64,000 nucleotides of DNA from Phytohabitans maris (GTDB taxonomy: Bacteria > Actinomycetota > Actinomycetes > Mycobacteriales > Micromonosporaceae). The first letter of the stretch is position 1; each line of letters starts with the position of its first letter. Positions 63,991 to 64,000 of the stretch are shown in pieces. Under the pieces are notes generated by a model. The model did not search any database. It saw only the letters and a list, made by a program, of their open reading frames with translations, and was not told where the DNA came from. Made by a program: the position numbers and the translations under genes. The stretch covers positions 62,001 to 126,000 of the forward strand of contig NZ_JAVHUY010000021.1 of the NCBI RefSeq assembly GCF_031085175.1, in the 5' to 3' direction.

Positions 63991-64000
63991 GGGCGTCGGT

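Overview
This is a high-G+C (about 70% or more) actinobacterial chromosome segment. The gene order rimP-nusA-ylxR-infB-DUF503-rbfA-nrnA-truB-ribF-rpsO-pnp-M16 peptidase-dapB-thyX-dapA-rnj-ftsK, the Scr1/DUF397 regulators, frequent GTG starts and many ATGA/GTGA overlaps point to Actinomycetia, most likely Micromonosporaceae (inference). No rRNA, tRNA, CRISPR array or insertion sequence was recognised.

Layout. (1) 1-9.2 kb: a catabolic cluster resembling the gamma-glutamylation (Puu/ethanolamine-type) pathway. It holds a divergent FAD oxidoreductase, a choline/ethanolamine-kinase-like protein, an APC permease, a FadR-type GntR regulator, a GlnA-like gamma-glutamyl ligase, an aldehyde dehydrogenase, an SDR and two tandem PuuD-like hydrolases. 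A perfect FadR-type operator lies in the divergent promoter. (2) 9.2-16.9 kb: methionine aminopeptidase, a VIT/CCC1 transporter, a nucleotidyltransferase, a PadR-ABC-FtsX operon with a perfect 22-bp palindrome at the PadR start, and two ferritin-like/lipoprotein genes. (3) 17.1-37.6 kb: the translation/RNA housekeeping block, interrupted between truB and ribF by a convergent 998-aa NACHT (NLR-like) protein. (4) 38-44.4 kb: a LacI-controlled sugar ABC importer without its own ATPase, divergent from a glycogen-debranching-type hydrolase. (5) 44.7-49.4 kb: GNAT, stand-alone PrimPol, YcaQ-like glycosylase, DUF2752, DUF4097 and a ribbon-helix-helix regulator. (6) 49.5-58.8 kb: thyX, dapA, RNase J, an Scr1-type regulator with two DUF397 genes, a streptogrisin-like protease, and ftsK. 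(7) 59-64 kb: a YbjN / Hsp90-like / TPR-YbjN cluster, a damaged DUF2784 gene and a HigBA-type toxin-antitoxin pair.

Signals beyond genes. Three copies of a 52-bp palindrome sit at gene ends with a compensatory base-pair change. Short mini-ORFs beginning MSER end in GTGA overlaps that feed into dapB and the Hsp90-like gene; at the second locus they lie on exact 30-bp repeats carrying a Shine-Dalgarno and a start codon. At least ten genes or mini-ORFs have a TANNNT box 6-8 nt before the start codon, as in leaderless transcripts. Operator-like repeats precede the PadR, LacI, RHH, Scr1 and HigBA genes. Two long poly-G/poly-C tracts, one next to a truncated gene, look like sequencing or assembly artefacts.
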